NCBI RefSeq assembly: GCF_026410505.1
Contig: NZ_JAPMIU010000010.1
Span: 81,051-145,050 of the forward strand
Source: Frateuria hangzhouensis
GTDB lineage: Bacteria; Pseudomonadota; Gammaproteobacteria; Xanthomonadales; Rhodanobacteraceae
Direction: 5' to 3'
Length of the DNA stretch: 64,000 bases
Position 1 is the stretch's first letter, and every line of letters starts with the position of its first letter. The notes under the pieces are model-generated. The model was not told the DNA's origin. It worked only from the letters and a program-made list of their open reading frames with translations, and ran no database searches. Made by a program: the position numbers and the translations under genes. Shown one piece after another: positions 42,803 to 52,602 of this stretch.

Positions 42803-43212
42803 GGGTCACTGGATGGGATGCGGGCGGCCGCAACGCGGGCCCGGCTCCGCTGCCGGAAGGCGCGGAACGGTTGAGGATTGCGGGGGCGGCTGGCCGGGCG
42901 TGCGTCTTGCGCGCGCACCGCCGCTCATCTCCGCCGGTGGAGGGTTCGGACCGACGGTTCCGCTGGCATAGGCGAGAAGGCTGGCAGGTGCGGCCCTCTC
43001 GCCTATGACAACGGAACCCTCCGTCGCCACCCTTGAATCGCTTGAATCGCGACCCGAGTTACGCTGGAATGGAGGCCTGCCGCAAAGGCAAATCCCCGCA
43101 GTCTTCCGGTTGGACCCCGCGCAACATGGGCGCCCAAGTGTAGCCGATGCGCGTGGCCGATGCCGGCCACGCGATGCCGACCCTCTTTTCCACGCAACCC
43201 ACGGAGATCCTG
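42803..43212. other. 410-bp divergent intergenic region rhlB/trxA with long hairpin
   Basis: No gene is seen in this stretch. It contains the strong inverted repeat 42956-43018. The remainder shows no other clear promoter hexamers, though both flanking genes must start here. A second, weaker inverted pair GGAGGGTT/AACCCTCC flanks the hairpin. Confidence 0.65.
42956..43018. other. Long imperfect hairpin (22-bp arms) between rhlB and trxA
   Basis: The left arm GGTTCCGCTGGCATAGGCGA(GA) at 42956-42977 and right arm (TC)TCGCCTATGACAACGGAACC at 42997-43018 pair at 20 of 22 positions with a 19-base loop. It has no similarity to repeat families A-E. Confidence 0.88.
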
Positions 43213-43539
43213 GTGAGCGACCTGATTACCCACGTCAACGACGATGCCTTCCAGAAGGAAGTGCTCGAGTCCGACACCCCCGTGCTGCTCGACTTCTGGG
43301 CCGAATGGTGCGGCCCCTGCAAGGCCATCGCGCCGATGCTCGACGAGCTGGCCAGGCAGTACGAAGGCAAGCTGCGTGTCGTCAAGCTGAACATCGACGA
43401 AAACCAGAAGACCCCCCGCACCTATGGCGTGCGCGGCATTCCCACCCTGATGGTGTTCAAGCACGGCAAGGTCGAGGCGACCCAGATCGGCGCCGTCAGC
43501 AAGGGCCAGCTTGGCCAGATGATCGACAAGGCGATCTGA
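43213..43539 (+). CDS. trxA: Thioredoxin 1
   Basis: A 108-residue thioredoxin, the general cytoplasmic disulfide reductant. [20 protein letters not shown] holds the active-site pair (Cys33, Cys36), and [12 protein letters not shown] the conserved cis-proline. The GTG start at 43213 gives exactly the usual length; it follows GGAGATCCTG, which contains a suitable ribosome-binding site. It stands upstream of rho, as in many Gammaproteobacteria. Confidence 0.97.
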   Translation: MSDLITHVNDDAFQKEVLESDTPVLLDFWAEWCGPCKAIAPMLDELARQYEGKLRVVKLNIDENQKTPRTYGVRGIPTLMVFKHGKVEATQIGAVSKGQLGQMIDKAI

Positions 43540-43549
43540 CTCGCCGTTC

Positions 43550-43582
43550 CCGCCGCGCGCGCTTTACGGCGCCGCGCGGCGG
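43550..43582 (+). other. GC-rich hairpin between trxA and rho
   Basis: CCGCCGCGCG and CGCGCGGCGG (10-bp arms, 13-base loop). No T-run follows. The putative -35 of the rho promoter (TTTACG) is inside the loop. Confidence 0.6.
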
Positions 43583-43592
43583 ATGCTAGATT
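43563..43592 (+). promoter_or_regulatory. Putative rho promoter
   Basis: TTTACG (43563-43568), an 18-bp spacer and extended -10 TGCTAGATT (TAGATT at 43587-43592) are 119 bases before the rho GTG. The long leader would suit the known autoregulation of rho by transcription termination in its leader in E. coli; whether that happens here is inferred. Confidence 0.5.
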
Positions 43593-43711
43593 CGCTCAAC
43601 GACCGTCGGGGCGGTCTGCCTGCCCCTCCCGCGCGCACCGCGCGACGCTCGCCTTCCCTCCTGCCTGATCCACCTGCGGCCTGTCCCAACGGCGCCCCAC
43701 GAGGTTTGCCC

Positions 43712-45514
43712 GTGTCCGATATCGAAACCCAAGACCCGTCCGACGCCAAGCGCGCCGAACCCAAAAGCGCGGACGCGCCGGCGCGCACCCGCGCACCGCG
43801 CAAGTCCGCCGCCGAAAAGGCGGCCGAGAAGGCTGCAGCATCCAGCCCGGCGCCAGCGCCTGCGGCGGCTGCACCCGCTCCGGCGCCTGCCCCGGCCCCC
43901 GCGCCTGCTCCTGCTCCTGCACCGACCCCCGCGCCGACCCAGGCCAACCTGCCGATCGAGGCGGGCGACAACGCGCCGCGTCCCGCGCAGGAACCGCGTG
44001 AAGGCGGCCAGCCCGGCAATGCGCCCCAGGGCAACGGCCAGCAGGGCAACAACGAGCGCCGCAACGACCGTAACGACCGCAACAACGAGCGCGACGGCCG
44101 CGGCCGTCGCCGCCGCCACGAGCGCGGCCAGCGTCCCCAGGGAGGCCAGGGCGGCGGCCAGGGTGGCGGCAACCAGGGCCAGCCCAACCGCAACAATCCG
44201 CGCGGCCTGCCCGAAGACGACGAGAACGCCGACATCGGCAGCAACGACCGGCTGATCAACCTCACCGAGCTCAAGCGGATGAAGGCGCCGGAGCTGCTGG
44301 CCTTTGCCGAATCGCTCGGCATCCAGGAAGGCGTCGCCCGCGCCCGCAAGCAGGACGTGATCTTCAACATCCTCAAGGCCCACGCCCGCTCCGGCGGCGG
44401 CATCTGGGCCGAGGGCGTGCTGGAAATCCTGCAGGACGGCTTCGGCTTCCTGCGCTCGGCCGACGAGAGCTACCTGGCCGGCCCGGACGACATCTACGTG
44501 TCGCCCAGCCAGATCCGCCGCTTCAACCTGCGCACCGGCGATTACATCACCGGGCGCGTACGCCATCCGAAGGAAGGCGAACGCTACTTCGCGATGCTCA
44601 AGGTCGACGACATCAACGGCGATCCGCCGGAGGCGTCGAAGAACAAGATGCTGTTCGAGAACCTCACGCCGCTGTTCCCGCGCAAGGCGTTCAAGCTGGA
44701 GCGCGGCAACGGATCGAGCGAGGACATCACCGGCCGCATCCTCGACCTGATCGCGCCGATCGGCAAAGGCCAGCGCGGCCTGATCGTCTCCCAGCCGAAA
44801 TCCGGCAAGACGATGATGCTGCAGAACATCGCACAGGCGATCCAGTACAACCACCCCGAATCGCACCTGATCATGCTGCTGATCGACGAGCGCCCGGAGG
44901 AGGTCACCGAGATCGCCCGCACCGTGCGCGCGGAGGTCATTTCCTCGACCTTCGACGAGCCGGCCGTGCGCCACGTGCAGGTCGCCGAGATGGTGATCGA
45001 GCGGGCCAAGCGCCTGGTCGAGCACAAGAAGGACGTGATCATCCTGCTCGACTCGATCACCCGCCTGGCGCGCGCCTACAACACCGTGATCCCCAGCTCC
45101 GGCAAGGTGCTCACCGGCGGTGTCGACGCCAACGCACTGCAGCGTCCGAAACGCTTCTTCGGCGCCGCGCGCAACGTCGAGGAAGGCGGCTCGCTGACCA
45201 TCATCGCCACCGCGCTGACCGACACCGGCTCCAAGATGGACGAGGTGATCTACGAGGAGTTCAAGGGCACCGGCAACATGGAAGTGCACCTGTCCCGGCG
45301 CATCTCCGAGAAGCGCGTCTACCCGGCGATCGACATCAACCGCTCCGGCACCCGCCGCGAGGACCTGCTGATCGATCCTGACCTCCTCGCGAAAATCTGG
45401 ATCCTGCGCAAGCTGCTGCATCCGATGGACGAGCTGGCGGCGATGGAGTTCATGCTCGACAAGATGAAGAACACCAAGTCCAACGACGAGTTCTTCAATT
45501 CGATGAAGCGGTAG
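43712..45514 (+). CDS. rho: Transcription termination factor Rho with long N-terminal insertion
   Basis: A 600-residue Rho, about 180 residues longer than E. coli Rho. The extra part (about 1-182) is low complexity: a Pro-Ala repeat (about 45-75), then a Gln/Asn/Arg/Gly-rich stretch (about 100-175). The standard protein follows: N-terminal helix bundle [23 protein letters not shown]-binding site DGFGFLRS, P-loop SQPKSGKT, Walker [16 protein letters not shown] and the Q/R-loops ([20 protein letters not shown]). The hexameric helicase ends transcription at many genes. GTG start at 43712; spacing to trxA is 172 bp with a putative promoter. Long basic insertions in Rho are known from some high-GC bacteria. 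Confidence 0.95.
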   Translation: MSDIETQDPSDAKRAEPKSADAPARTRAPRKSAAEKAAEKAAASSPAPAPAAAAPAPAPAPAPAPAPAPAPTPAPTQANLPIEAGDNAPRPAQEPREGGQPGNAPQGNGQQGNNERRNDRNDRNNERDGRGRRRRHERGQRPQGGQGGGQGGGNQGQPNRNNPRGLPEDDENADIGSNDRLINLTELKRMKAPELLAFAESLGIQEGVARARKQDVIFNILKAHARSGGGIWAEGVLEILQDGFGFLRSADESYLAGPDDIYVSPSQIRRFNLRTGDYITGRVRHPKEGERYFAMLKVDDINGDPPEASKNKMLFENLTPLFPRKAFKLERGNGSSEDITGRILDLIAPIGKGQRGLIVSQPKSGKTMMLQNIAQAIQYNHPESHLIMLLIDERPEEVTEIARTVRAEVISSTFDEPAVRHVQVAEMVIERAKRLVEHKKDVIILLDSITRLARAYNTVIPSSGKVLTGGVDANALQRPKRFFGAARNVEEGGSLTIIATALTDTGSKMDEVIYEEFKGTGNMEVHLSRRISEKRVYPAIDINRSGTRREDLLIDPDLLAKIWILRKLLHPMDELAAMEFMLDKMKNTKSNDEFFNSMKR

Positions 45515-45531
45515 GGCAAACGCCTTCCGCA

Positions 45532-45561
45532 GAAACAGGCCGGCATCTGCCGGCCTGTTTC
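45532..45561. terminator. Bidirectional terminator between rho and the PNGase gene
   Basis: Perfect 14-bp arms GAAACAGGCCGGCA/TGCCGGCCTGTTTC, loop TC, followed by GTTTCTTC. The left arm starts 17 bp after the rho stop, and the hairpin ends 10 bp from the stop of the convergent PNGase gene. Confidence 0.88.
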
Positions 45562-45571
45562 GTTTCTTCAG

Positions 45572-47452
45572 TCAGGGCCGTTGCCAGCCCAGGCCGTCGG
45601 CCGATCCATCCGGATGCGCAAACCACCGCACGTGATTGGTCCCCCGGGCGCAATCCATGCCGGTGGCGGTGTCGTCCAGCGCACCGTTTCTGGTGGTTAC
45701 CGCCTTCTGGTAGCAGCTGCCACGGTTGTCGTGGAAGGTGAAGGTATGCGCTGCGTGCCAGTGACTGCTCGCACCGGTGTCCGGATCGACCCGGTGGTTC
45801 CCGTAGAACTCCTCCCGCAGGTGGGTGCGGTAGGGTTCAAGGCCGCGCCGGTAATGGCTGGTATCCGCGCGCCGATGCTGGTCCACGCTGACCGAGCCGC
45901 CAAACACGTCCACGTCGTAGTCGTCACCGCTATACCAGGTCGTCAATCGCCCGATGCCCACATAGTGCATCTCCAGCGGATAGCTGACCTTCTGCCGATC
46001 CTCGCTGAGCAGGTGCCCGCCCTGCGTGCGGCGGCTCACGCTCTGGGTGGCGGTTTCCAGCCACAGGTCCTCGCGGTAGACCGGCAGGTCGTAATTGTCG
46101 GAAGCGTCGTCCTTGACGTGGAACTGTTGCACGTTGTGGAACTGCGACTGCTGCACGACCGACGAATGAACGCGGCCGTGCGAGGTATCGACGTAACCGC
46201 AGATCCTGAAGTTGCGATCCAGCCGCGTGCGCACCCGCCCCTGCAGCAGGTCGCCTTTCTGGGTCAGGTCATCCTTGATGGCGGGCTGGGGCTGCGCGGC
46301 CGACAGGGAATTGTAGGTGACCGCACCGGACAGGCGCGCCTTGCCGTGATCCAGGTACACCAGCAGGTTCGCGTTGCGCGGTCCGAAATAGGAGGTCAGG
46401 TTGGTACTGGCCCACCTGGGCATGTGCAGTACTACCTGATGCGGGCCTGCCTCGTTGAGAATGGCGGCGAACGGGCTCAGGTCCACCCGGTAGGGCACGT
46501 AATCCAGCGATTGCGCACTGTCCGTGGGCGTATCCAGGACGTTCCAGAATGCCGATCTCGGCCTGGGCCCCTGGTTGAAGCTGAAGTCGGTAGGCAGCCA
46601 TGGAAACACGGGCGCGACGCCGGCCGGTGTGCCATCGACGGTTATGCCCACGTCGAAGTAGCTGGAGGGGAAGCAACCCTGCGGCGGCGGGAACAACCCC
46701 CGGCCTGCCAAACCCAGGGCCACCCTGCTTACCAGGGTTGGATGGGCGTCCGCCAGTTCCGGAGTGAGGCACGCAAACCAGAACTCGTTGTCGTTGGCGG
46801 TCACATCGAGATAGGCGCGCTCGATGTTGTGAGGCAACGCAGCAAGGTCTTTGATCGGCGGCGTGCTGTCTCCGTAGGGCAGGTCGGGGGGATACATCGC
46901 CGTATAGGTCGAGAACACCGCGTCGGGCACCCGCGGCGCGGGTTGCGCTGCCGTGGGCGGGTAGAAGCGCAACGTCGCGGTTCCGACGGTCGGAAGGTTC
47001 CCGGCCGGGCGAAAGGAAACCACTGCCCTGAGGGTTCCGGTCCCGGGCTCCTTGAACAGGGCGCTGTAATCGGTGAGATCGCGCTCCACGTGCCAGCTCG
47101 ATGGTTCCCTCGTGCCCGGCGTGGGGCCGACGAACAACGTGACGCCCTTCAGCGCCACCGCGATTCCCCTGGCCCGGTCCGTACCGCTCAGATCCATATC
47201 CAACGTCACCTTGGCCCAAGGCGGCGGACAGCGGACCGGGGGCGCAAAGACATAGCCGGCGTCATCGCCAAAGGTCGCATCGCGGAACAACTGGACCTCG
47301 CAGGGCTGGCTACGAGGCACGGGTACAGGCGGGCCGGCGCGTTCGATCGCCTCCTGTGGGGACGCCTGTGCCCCGGATGGCACGAGCAGGGCGAGAATCA
47401 CGGCTGGCAGGGCCGCTTGCGTCAGTCGTTGACGCACGGACTGGGTCGACAT
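45572..47452 (-). CDS. Secreted peptide-N-glycosidase A-like protein
   Basis: A 626-residue protein with a signal peptide ([17 protein letters not shown], cleavage near residue 30). The mature part matches the PNGase A (peptide-N4-(N-acetyl-beta-glucosaminyl)asparagine amidase A) family: [43 protein letters not shown] with [14 protein letters not shown], then [15 protein letters not shown] [17 protein letters not shown] and [10 protein letters not shown]. Plant and fungal members release whole N-glycans from glycopeptides. It would act outside the cytoplasm, perhaps on host or fungal glycoproteins. Ribosome-binding site GGAGGA before the ATG at 47452 is strong. Base composition is visibly less GC-rich than in neighbours, hinting at horizontal origin. 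No glycosidase neighbours. Confidence 0.85.
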   Translation of the reverse strand: MSTQSVRQRLTQAALPAVILALLVPSGAQASPQEAIERAGPPVPVPRSQPCEVQLFRDATFGDDAGYVFAPPVRCPPPWAKVTLDMDLSGTDRARGIAVALKGVTLFVGPTPGTREPSSWHVERDLTDYSALFKEPGTGTLRAVVSFRPAGNLPTVGTATLRFYPPTAAQPAPRVPDAVFSTYTAMYPPDLPYGDSTPPIKDLAALPHNIERAYLDVTANDNEFWFACLTPELADAHPTLVSRVALGLAGRGLFPPPQGCFPSSYFDVGITVDGTPAGVAPVFPWLPTDFSFNQGPRPRSAFWNVLDTPTDSAQSLDYVPYRVDLSPFAAILNEAGPHQVVLHMPRWASTNLTSYFGPRNANLLVYLDHGKARLSGAVTYNSLSAAQPQPAIKDDLTQKGDLLQGRVRTRLDRNFRICGYVDTSHGRVHSSVVQQSQFHNVQQFHVKDDASDNYDLPVYREDLWLETATQSVSRRTQGGHLLSEDRQKVSYPLEMHYVGIGRLTTWYSGDDYDVDVFGGSVSVDQHRRADTSHYRRGLEPYRTHLREEFYGNHRVDPDTGASSHWHAAHTFTFHDNRGSCYQKAVTTRNGALDDTATGMDCARGTNHVRWFAHPDGSADGLGWQRP

Positions 47453-47458
47453 CGTATT

Positions 47459-47467
47459 TCCTCCTCT
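47459..47467 (-). promoter_or_regulatory. Strong ribosome-binding site of the PNGase A-like gene
   Basis: AGAGGAGGA on the minus strand, spaced six bases before the ATG at 47452. It is one of the few near-consensus Shine-Dalgarno sites in the window and supports this start. Confidence 0.75.
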
Positions 47468-47690
47468 GATGTCCCCTGTGCGCAGGATCTTGCGGCAGTC
47501 GACATCAAGGCGCCGTTTACAAAAAAATAACAGTCGAGTTCGCTGCCGTTCAGCCTCGGAGCGCGGGAACCGGGCCGGACATTTCACGGAAGTCATCAGA
47601 ACCCTGGCGTACACTATTTCGGTCCCACCCCCTTTTCATGACCCCCCGCGGCCCCATAGTGGCCGTTCCCTCCGAGCAAGGCGTTCGCCT

Positions 47691-49058
47691 GTGTCCATAC
47701 CCAGTGCCGTAAAGAGCACCCCGATCGAAAACCGCCAGCAGCTGGTCGATTACCTTGCGGCCGGCGAGAAGCCGCGCGAGGCCTGGCGCATCGGCACCGA
47801 GCACGAGAAGTTCGGCTTCCGCACGGACGACCTGATGCCGCCCACCTACGAGGGCGAGCGCGGCATCCGCGCGCTGCTGGAGGGCCTGGCGTCACGCTAC
47901 GGCTGGGACATCGCCCGCGAAGGCGAGACACCGGTGGCGCTGACCCGCGGCAAGGCCAACATCACGCTGGAGCCGGCCGGGCAACTGGAGCTTTCCGGCG
48001 CGCCGGTGGAGAACATCCACCAGACCTGTTGCGAGGTGAACGCGCACCTGGAGGAAGTCCGTTCGGTGGCCGACGGCCTCGGGCTGGGCTTCCTGGGCAT
48101 GGGCTTCCAGCCCAAGTGGCGTCGCGACCAGATGCCCTGGATGCCCAAGGGCCGCTACAAGATCATGCGCGAGTACATGCCCAAGGTCGGTTCGCTGGGA
48201 CTGGACATGATGACCCGCACCTGCACGGTGCAGGTGAACCTGGATTTCTCCAGCGAAGCGGACATGATCAAGAAGTTCCGCACCAGCCTGGCGCTGCAGC
48301 CGATCGCCACCGCGCTGTTCGCCGATTCGCCGTTCACCGAGGGCCAGCCCAACGGCTTTCTCTCCTACCGCTCGCAGGTGTGGACGGACACCGACCCGCA
48401 CCGCACCGGCATGCTCGACTTCGTGTTCGCCGACGGCTTCGGCTACGAGCGCTATGTGAATTACATCCTCGGCGTGCCGATGTATTTCAGCTACCAGGGC
48501 GGGCGCTACATCGACCTGGCCGGACAGGATTTCCGTCGCTTCCTCGAGGGGCAGTTGGAGGCCGTGCCGGGCACGCGCGCGACCATGAAGGACTGGGCCG
48601 ATCACCTCACCACCGCTTTCCCCGAAGTGCGCCTGAAGCAGTACCTGGAAATGCGCGGCGCCGACGGCGGCCCGTGGAACCGGCTGTGCGCGCTGCCGGC
48701 GTTGTGGGTCGGCCTGCTGTACGACGACGAGGCGCTGGACGCGGCCTGGGAGCTGGTCAGGGACTTCACCATGGAAGAGCGCCACGCCCTGCGCGACGGC
48801 GTGCCGCGGCAGGCGCTCAAGCTGCCGTTCCGCGGCGGCAGCGTGCGCGACCTGGCGCGCGAGACGCTGAAGATCGCCTCGCATGGGTTGAAGCGGCGCG
48901 CGCGGCTCAACAAGAACGGCGCCGACGAAGGCATTTTTCTCGACCCGATGATCGAGATCGTCGAGGCCAACCAGACCCCGGCCGAGCGCAAGCTCGAGCT
49001 GTTCCACGGACCGTGGGGCGGCAGCGTGGATCCGCTGTTCCGCGAGTTCGCGTACTGA
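47691..49058 (+). CDS. gshA: Glutamate-cysteine ligase (GCS2/plant-like type)
   Basis: A 455-residue enzyme making gamma-glutamylcysteine, the first step of glutathione synthesis. It belongs to the plant/alphaproteobacterial type (GCS2), not the E. coli type. Signatures are [59 protein letters not shown] and [11 protein letters not shown]. Xanthomonads also use this type. A TACACT hexamer at 47611 may be the -10 box, with an 80-base leader. GTG start at 47691 is chosen for length; longer extensions lack similarity. It is divergent from the PNGase gene (238 bp). Confidence 0.95.
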   Translation: MSIPSAVKSTPIENRQQLVDYLAAGEKPREAWRIGTEHEKFGFRTDDLMPPTYEGERGIRALLEGLASRYGWDIAREGETPVALTRGKANITLEPAGQLELSGAPVENIHQTCCEVNAHLEEVRSVADGLGLGFLGMGFQPKWRRDQMPWMPKGRYKIMREYMPKVGSLGLDMMTRTCTVQVNLDFSSEADMIKKFRTSLALQPIATALFADSPFTEGQPNGFLSYRSQVWTDTDPHRTGMLDFVFADGFGYERYVNYILGVPMYFSYQGGRYIDLAGQDFRRFLEGQLEAVPGTRATMKDWADHLTTAFPEVRLKQYLEMRGADGGPWNRLCALPALWVGLLYDDEALDAAWELVRDFTMEERHALRDGVPRQALKLPFRGGSVRDLARETLKIASHGLKRRARLNKNGADEGIFLDPMIEIVEANQTPAERKLELFHGPWGGSVDPLFREFAY

Positions 49059-49110
49059 GGATTCCGGGCCTTCCGTAAGGAACCTCGAAGAACCCCTTTC
49101 GCGAAACACC

Positions 49111-49136
49111 GCAGGAGCCCACAAGTGGGCTGCTAG
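49111..49136. repeat. Compact palindromic repeat, family B variant
   Basis: GCAGGAGCCCACAAGTGGGC plus TGCTAG: one hairpin of family B between gshA and the terminator before dcp. Confidence 0.65.
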
Positions 49137-49156
49137 AAGGGCACCGCCCAACTGGA

Positions 49157-49180
49157 AAGGGCCGGCTTGCGCCGGCCCTT
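49157..49180. terminator. Terminator between convergent gshA and dcp
   Basis: AAGGGCCGGC, loop TTGC, GCCGGCCCTT (perfect 10-bp arms) ends 4 bp before the dcp stop. It is followed on the plus strand by CGTCTTACTT and on the minus strand by TCCAGTTGGG, so it is better for gshA. Confidence 0.8.
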
Positions 49181-49184
49181 CGTC

Positions 49185-51380
49185 TTACTTCTCGTTGCCC
49201 TTGGGCGCGTCTTTCAGCCCGCGGGCGACCAGCATCGGCTCGACGCTGGGCTCCTTGCCGCGCCAGTCCTTGTACATCTTGGCCAGGTCCTCGGTGTTGC
49301 CGCGCGAGAGCACCATCTTGCGGAAGCGGTCGCCATTGGCGCGGGTCATGCCGCCGTGCTCCTTGAACCACTCGAAGCCGTCGTCGGCCAGCATCTCGGT
49401 CCACAGGTAGGCGTAGTAGCCGGCGGCGTAGCCGTTGCCCCAGATGTGCTGGAAGTAGCTGGAGCGGTAGCGCGGCGGCACGTAGGACAGGTTGATCTTG
49501 TCCTTGGTCAGCACGCCCATCTCGAACTTGTCGGCGTCCTTCTTCGGCGCGTCGGCCGGGATGGTGTGCCAGCCCATGTCCAGCAGCGCAGCGGCGACCA
49601 GCTCGGTCATGTCGTAGCCGCTGTTGAAGTGGCGCGCCTTCTGGATCTTGTCCACCAGCGCCTTGGGCATCGCCTCGCCGGTCTTGTAGTGCCTGGCGTA
49701 GTGCGCGAACACCTTCGGGTTGGTCGCCCAGTGCTCGTTGAACTGCGAGGGGAACTCGACGAAGTCGCGCGCGGTGCTGGTGCCTGACAGCGACGGGTAC
49801 CTGGTGTCGGCGAACATGCCGTGCAGCGCGTGGCCGAACTCGTGGAACATGGTGATCACGTCGTCGAACGACAGCAGCGCGGGCTGGCCCGGTGCCGGCT
49901 TGGTGAAGTTGGCGACGTTGTAGATCACCGGCTTGGTGCCCAGCAGGCTCGACTGGTCGACCAGATTGCTCATCCAAGCGCCGCCGCCCTTGTTGTCGCG
50001 CTTGAAGTAGTCGCAATAGAACAGCGCCATCGAGGTGCCGTCCTTGTCGAACACTTCGAACACGCGCACGTCCGGCTGCCACACCGGGATGTCGTGGCGC
50101 TCCTTGAAGGTCAGGCCATAGAGCTGGTTGGCGGCGTAGAACACGCCATTCTGCAGCACGTTGTCGAGCTCGAAGTACGGCTTGATCTGGCTTTCGTCGA
50201 GGTCGTACTTGGCCTTGCGCACCTGTTCGGCGTAATGCTGCCAGTCCCACGCGGCGACCTTGAAGCCGCCGTGCTGGCTGTCGATGACGTCCTGGATGTC
50301 CCTGGCCTCGCGCTCGGCGCGGGCGGTGGCGGCCGGCACCAGGTTCTGCATGAAGGCGATCGCGCGGTCGGGCGTCTTGGCCATCTGGTCTTCGAGCTTC
50401 CAGGCGGCGAAGGTCGGGTAGCCGAGCAGCTTGGCCTGTTCGGCACGGATCTGCGCGATGCGCTCAATGGTGGCGCGGGTGTCGTTGTCGCCACCGTGCT
50501 CGGCGCGGTCCCAGGACGCCTTGAACAGCGCCTCGCGGGTGGCGCGGTCGTCTAAATCCTTCAGCGCCGGCTGCTGGGTGGTGTTCTGCAGCGCCAGCGT
50601 CCACTTGCCGTCCAGGTCGCGGCTCTTGGCCGCCTGCGCGGCGGCAGCCAGGTCGCCTTCGGACAGGCCCTTGAGCCTGGCCGCGTCATCGACGGTGAGC
50701 GCGCCGGCCTTGGTGGCGGCCAGCAGCTTGTTGGTGAATTGCGTGCTGAGGGTGGACTCTTCCTTGTTGAGGTCCTTCAGCTTGGCCTTGTCGGCGTCGG
50801 ACAGCTTGGCGCCGTTGTGCACGAAATCCTTGTAGGTCACCTCCACCAGGCGCAGCGACTCGGGATCCAGCTCCAGCTTGTCGCGCTGGTTGTAGATGGA
50901 CTGGACACGATCGAACAGCTTGGCGTTGAGGTAGATCGCGTCGCGGTGCGCGGCCAGCTTGGGCGCCTCGATCTCCTGCACCTTCTGCAGCGCGTCGGAG
51001 GTGTTGGCGCCGGTGACGGTGTCGAAGGCGGCCATCGCGCGCTTGAGCAGCGCGCCGGACTTCTCCATCGGGATGAAGGTGTTCTCGAAGGTCGGCGCTT
51101 CGGGGTTGGCGGCGATCTTCTCGATCTCCGCCAGGTGCTGGCGCATGCCCTCTTCGATCGCCGGCTGGTAGTCGCCTTCCTTGATCTTGTCGAACGGCGG
51201 CGCCTGGAACGGCAGCGTGCTGGCGGTGAAGAACGGGTTGGCGGTGCTGGCCTGGGCCGTGTCGGCCGCCGACGCACTCGCGGCGGGCGCGGGCGTGGCG
51301 GGATTGGCGTCGTTGGACGATTGCGAACAGGCGGCCATGGCGATCGAGGTGGCGATCACGAGCAGGCGAAGACGAGGCAT
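49185..51380 (-). CDS. dcp: Peptidyl-dipeptidase Dcp (M3 metallopeptidase), lipoprotein form
   Basis: A 731-residue zinc peptidase cutting dipeptides from C-termini. A lipoprotein signal MPRLRLLVIATSIAMAAC, with Cys at about residue 18, suggests membrane anchoring in the periplasm, followed by an Ala/Ser-rich linker. The catalytic site is TMFHEFGHALHGMF (about 516), with E further on in FVEFPSQFNEHWA. The C-terminal SYFQHIWGNGYAAGYYAYLWTEMLA is typical of Dcp/oligopeptidase A. Xanthomonads usually carry one such lipoprotein Dcp and one soluble form. No co-transcribed neighbour. Confidence 0.94.
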   Translation of the reverse strand: MPRLRLLVIATSIAMAACSQSSNDANPATPAPAASASAADTAQASTANPFFTASTLPFQAPPFDKIKEGDYQPAIEEGMRQHLAEIEKIAANPEAPTFENTFIPMEKSGALLKRAMAAFDTVTGANTSDALQKVQEIEAPKLAAHRDAIYLNAKLFDRVQSIYNQRDKLELDPESLRLVEVTYKDFVHNGAKLSDADKAKLKDLNKEESTLSTQFTNKLLAATKAGALTVDDAARLKGLSEGDLAAAAQAAKSRDLDGKWTLALQNTTQQPALKDLDDRATREALFKASWDRAEHGGDNDTRATIERIAQIRAEQAKLLGYPTFAAWKLEDQMAKTPDRAIAFMQNLVPAATARAEREARDIQDVIDSQHGGFKVAAWDWQHYAEQVRKAKYDLDESQIKPYFELDNVLQNGVFYAANQLYGLTFKERHDIPVWQPDVRVFEVFDKDGTSMALFYCDYFKRDNKGGGAWMSNLVDQSSLLGTKPVIYNVANFTKPAPGQPALLSFDDVITMFHEFGHALHGMFADTRYPSLSGTSTARDFVEFPSQFNEHWATNPKVFAHYARHYKTGEAMPKALVDKIQKARHFNSGYDMTELVAAALLDMGWHTIPADAPKKDADKFEMGVLTKDKINLSYVPPRYRSSYFQHIWGNGYAAGYYAYLWTEMLADDGFEWFKEHGGMTRANGDRFRKMVLSRGNTEDLAKMYKDWRGKEPSVEPMLVARGLKDAPKGNEK

Positions 51381-51494
51381 CGGGCATTCCCCAAGGTGGC
51401 GTCCGCGGCGCGGGACGGGCGAATCAAGCGTTCGACTCTACCGACTCTGGGGCGGGACTTCCAAGGGCCGCAAGCCGCCGGCTCCGCCGGCGCG

Positions 51495-51845
51495 TCAGGC
51501 CGCGCGCATGTCGCGCAGTTGCCAGTTCGATCCGATCAGCCAGTTCAGCCGCGGACGCACCACGCGCATCGGCAGGTCGGTGACCAGGTCGATGTCAACG
51601 TGCAGGTCGGCCACCCTGGCACTGACAGTGGCCTGCGGATCGCTGGCGGCCAGGCTCATGTCGACTTCGTCCGGGTCCGGCTGCATCGCGCGCCAGCGCT
51701 CGAACAGGCCGGTGCCGCGCAGCGAGTCCTGCAGCGTGGCGGCCAGGTCGTCCGGGCTGGAGCCCTGCCAGGCCAGCGCCGGATCGGCGCCGCGGGCGTG
51801 GCGGATGTCGTCCACGGAGAGGTAGTAGTGGTTGCGGTTGCTCAT
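51495..51845 (-). CDS. Small protein of unknown function
   Basis: A 116-residue soluble protein starting MSNRNHYYLSVDDIRHARGADPALAW. It has an acidic middle and a basic C-terminus (RVVRPRLNWLIGSNWQLRDMRAA). No domain recognised. ATG at 51845 has GGAG near it; a longer start at 51884 would add 13 residues. Orthologues probably exist in Xanthomonadales, but I cannot check. Confidence 0.65.
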   Translation of the reverse strand: MSNRNHYYLSVDDIRHARGADPALAWQGSSPDDLAATLQDSLRGTGLFERWRAMQPDPDEVDMSLAASDPQATVSARVADLHVDIDLVTDLPMRVVRPRLNWLIGSNWQLRDMRAA

Positions 51846-51918
51846 GCGCGCTCCTGCGGTGGGCGTGGGAAGGGATCGAAGCATGGGATGCGTGAAGCCG
51901 CTGCCACGCGTGCTGCTC

Positions 51919-52602
51919 CTACAAAGGGCCGGCCAGGTTCACCAGGTCCAGCCGTTCGGCCGCCTGGGCCGGTTCCACGCCATACGGCAGCACGCCCAGG
52001 CACGGCGCCGGCAGCATCCCGCGCAGGGTTTCCAGGTTGTCTTCCACCGCCGCCATCGCCGGGTCGATGCGGTTGCCGATCCAGCCGGCCAGGCGGCAGC
52101 CGTCGGCGAGGATCGCGCGCGCGCTGAGCAGCGCGTGGTTGAGGCAGCCTAGCCGCAGGCCGACCACCAGCACCACCGGCAGGTCCCACTGGCGCGGGAT
52201 TTCCGACGCCAGCAGGCCGGGCGCAAGCGGCACCATCCAGCCGCCCACACCTTCGACCACCACGCGGTCGTGCGTGGTCTGCAGATGCTCGAAGGCCGCG
52301 CGCAGCGGCGCCATTGCGATGGTCACGCCTTCCAGCCGCGCGGCCAGGTGCGGCGAGAGCGGCTCGCGCAGCGCCACCGGATTGATCGCCTCGTAGGGCA
52401 GCGGTTTGCTGCCGGCCGCCTGCAGGGCCAGTGCGTCCTCGTTGCGGCGCCCGCCCGGGGTCTCCAGGCAGCCGCTGGCGACCGGCTTCATGCCGCAGGT
52501 ACGCAGGCCGCGCAGGCGCAGCGCGTGGATCAGCGTGCAGGCCGCGTGGGTCTTGCCGATGCCGGTGTCGGTACCGGCGATGAAGACCGCACGGCCGCTC
52601 AT
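51919..52602 (-). CDS. bioD: Dethiobiotin synthetase
   Basis: A 227-residue enzyme closing the ureido ring of biotin (7,8-diaminopelargonate plus CO2 and ATP). P-loop AGTDTGIGKTHAACTLIHAL at the N-terminus, MKPVASGC, and EGVGGWMVPL with GLRLGCLNHALLSA are typical. The other bio genes are not adjacent. Its ATG overlaps the stop of the TMEM175-like gene by 4 bp, so the two are translationally coupled. Confidence 0.95.
   Translation of the reverse strand: MSGRAVFIAGTDTGIGKTHAACTLIHALRLRGLRTCGMKPVASGCLETPGGRRNEDALALQAAGSKPLPYEAINPVALREPLSPHLAARLEGVTIAMAPLRAAFEHLQTTHDRVVVEGVGGWMVPLAPGLLASEIPRQWDLPVVLVVGLRLGCLNHALLSARAILADGCRLAGWIGNRIDPAMAAVEDNLETLRGMLPAPCLGVLPYGVEPAQAAERLDLVNLAGPL

Noticed and set aside
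45581..47530. Long plus-strand open frame opposite the PNGase A-like gene
   Set aside because: The minus-strand frame has a signal peptide, family motifs and a Shine-Dalgarno site; the opposite frame has none.
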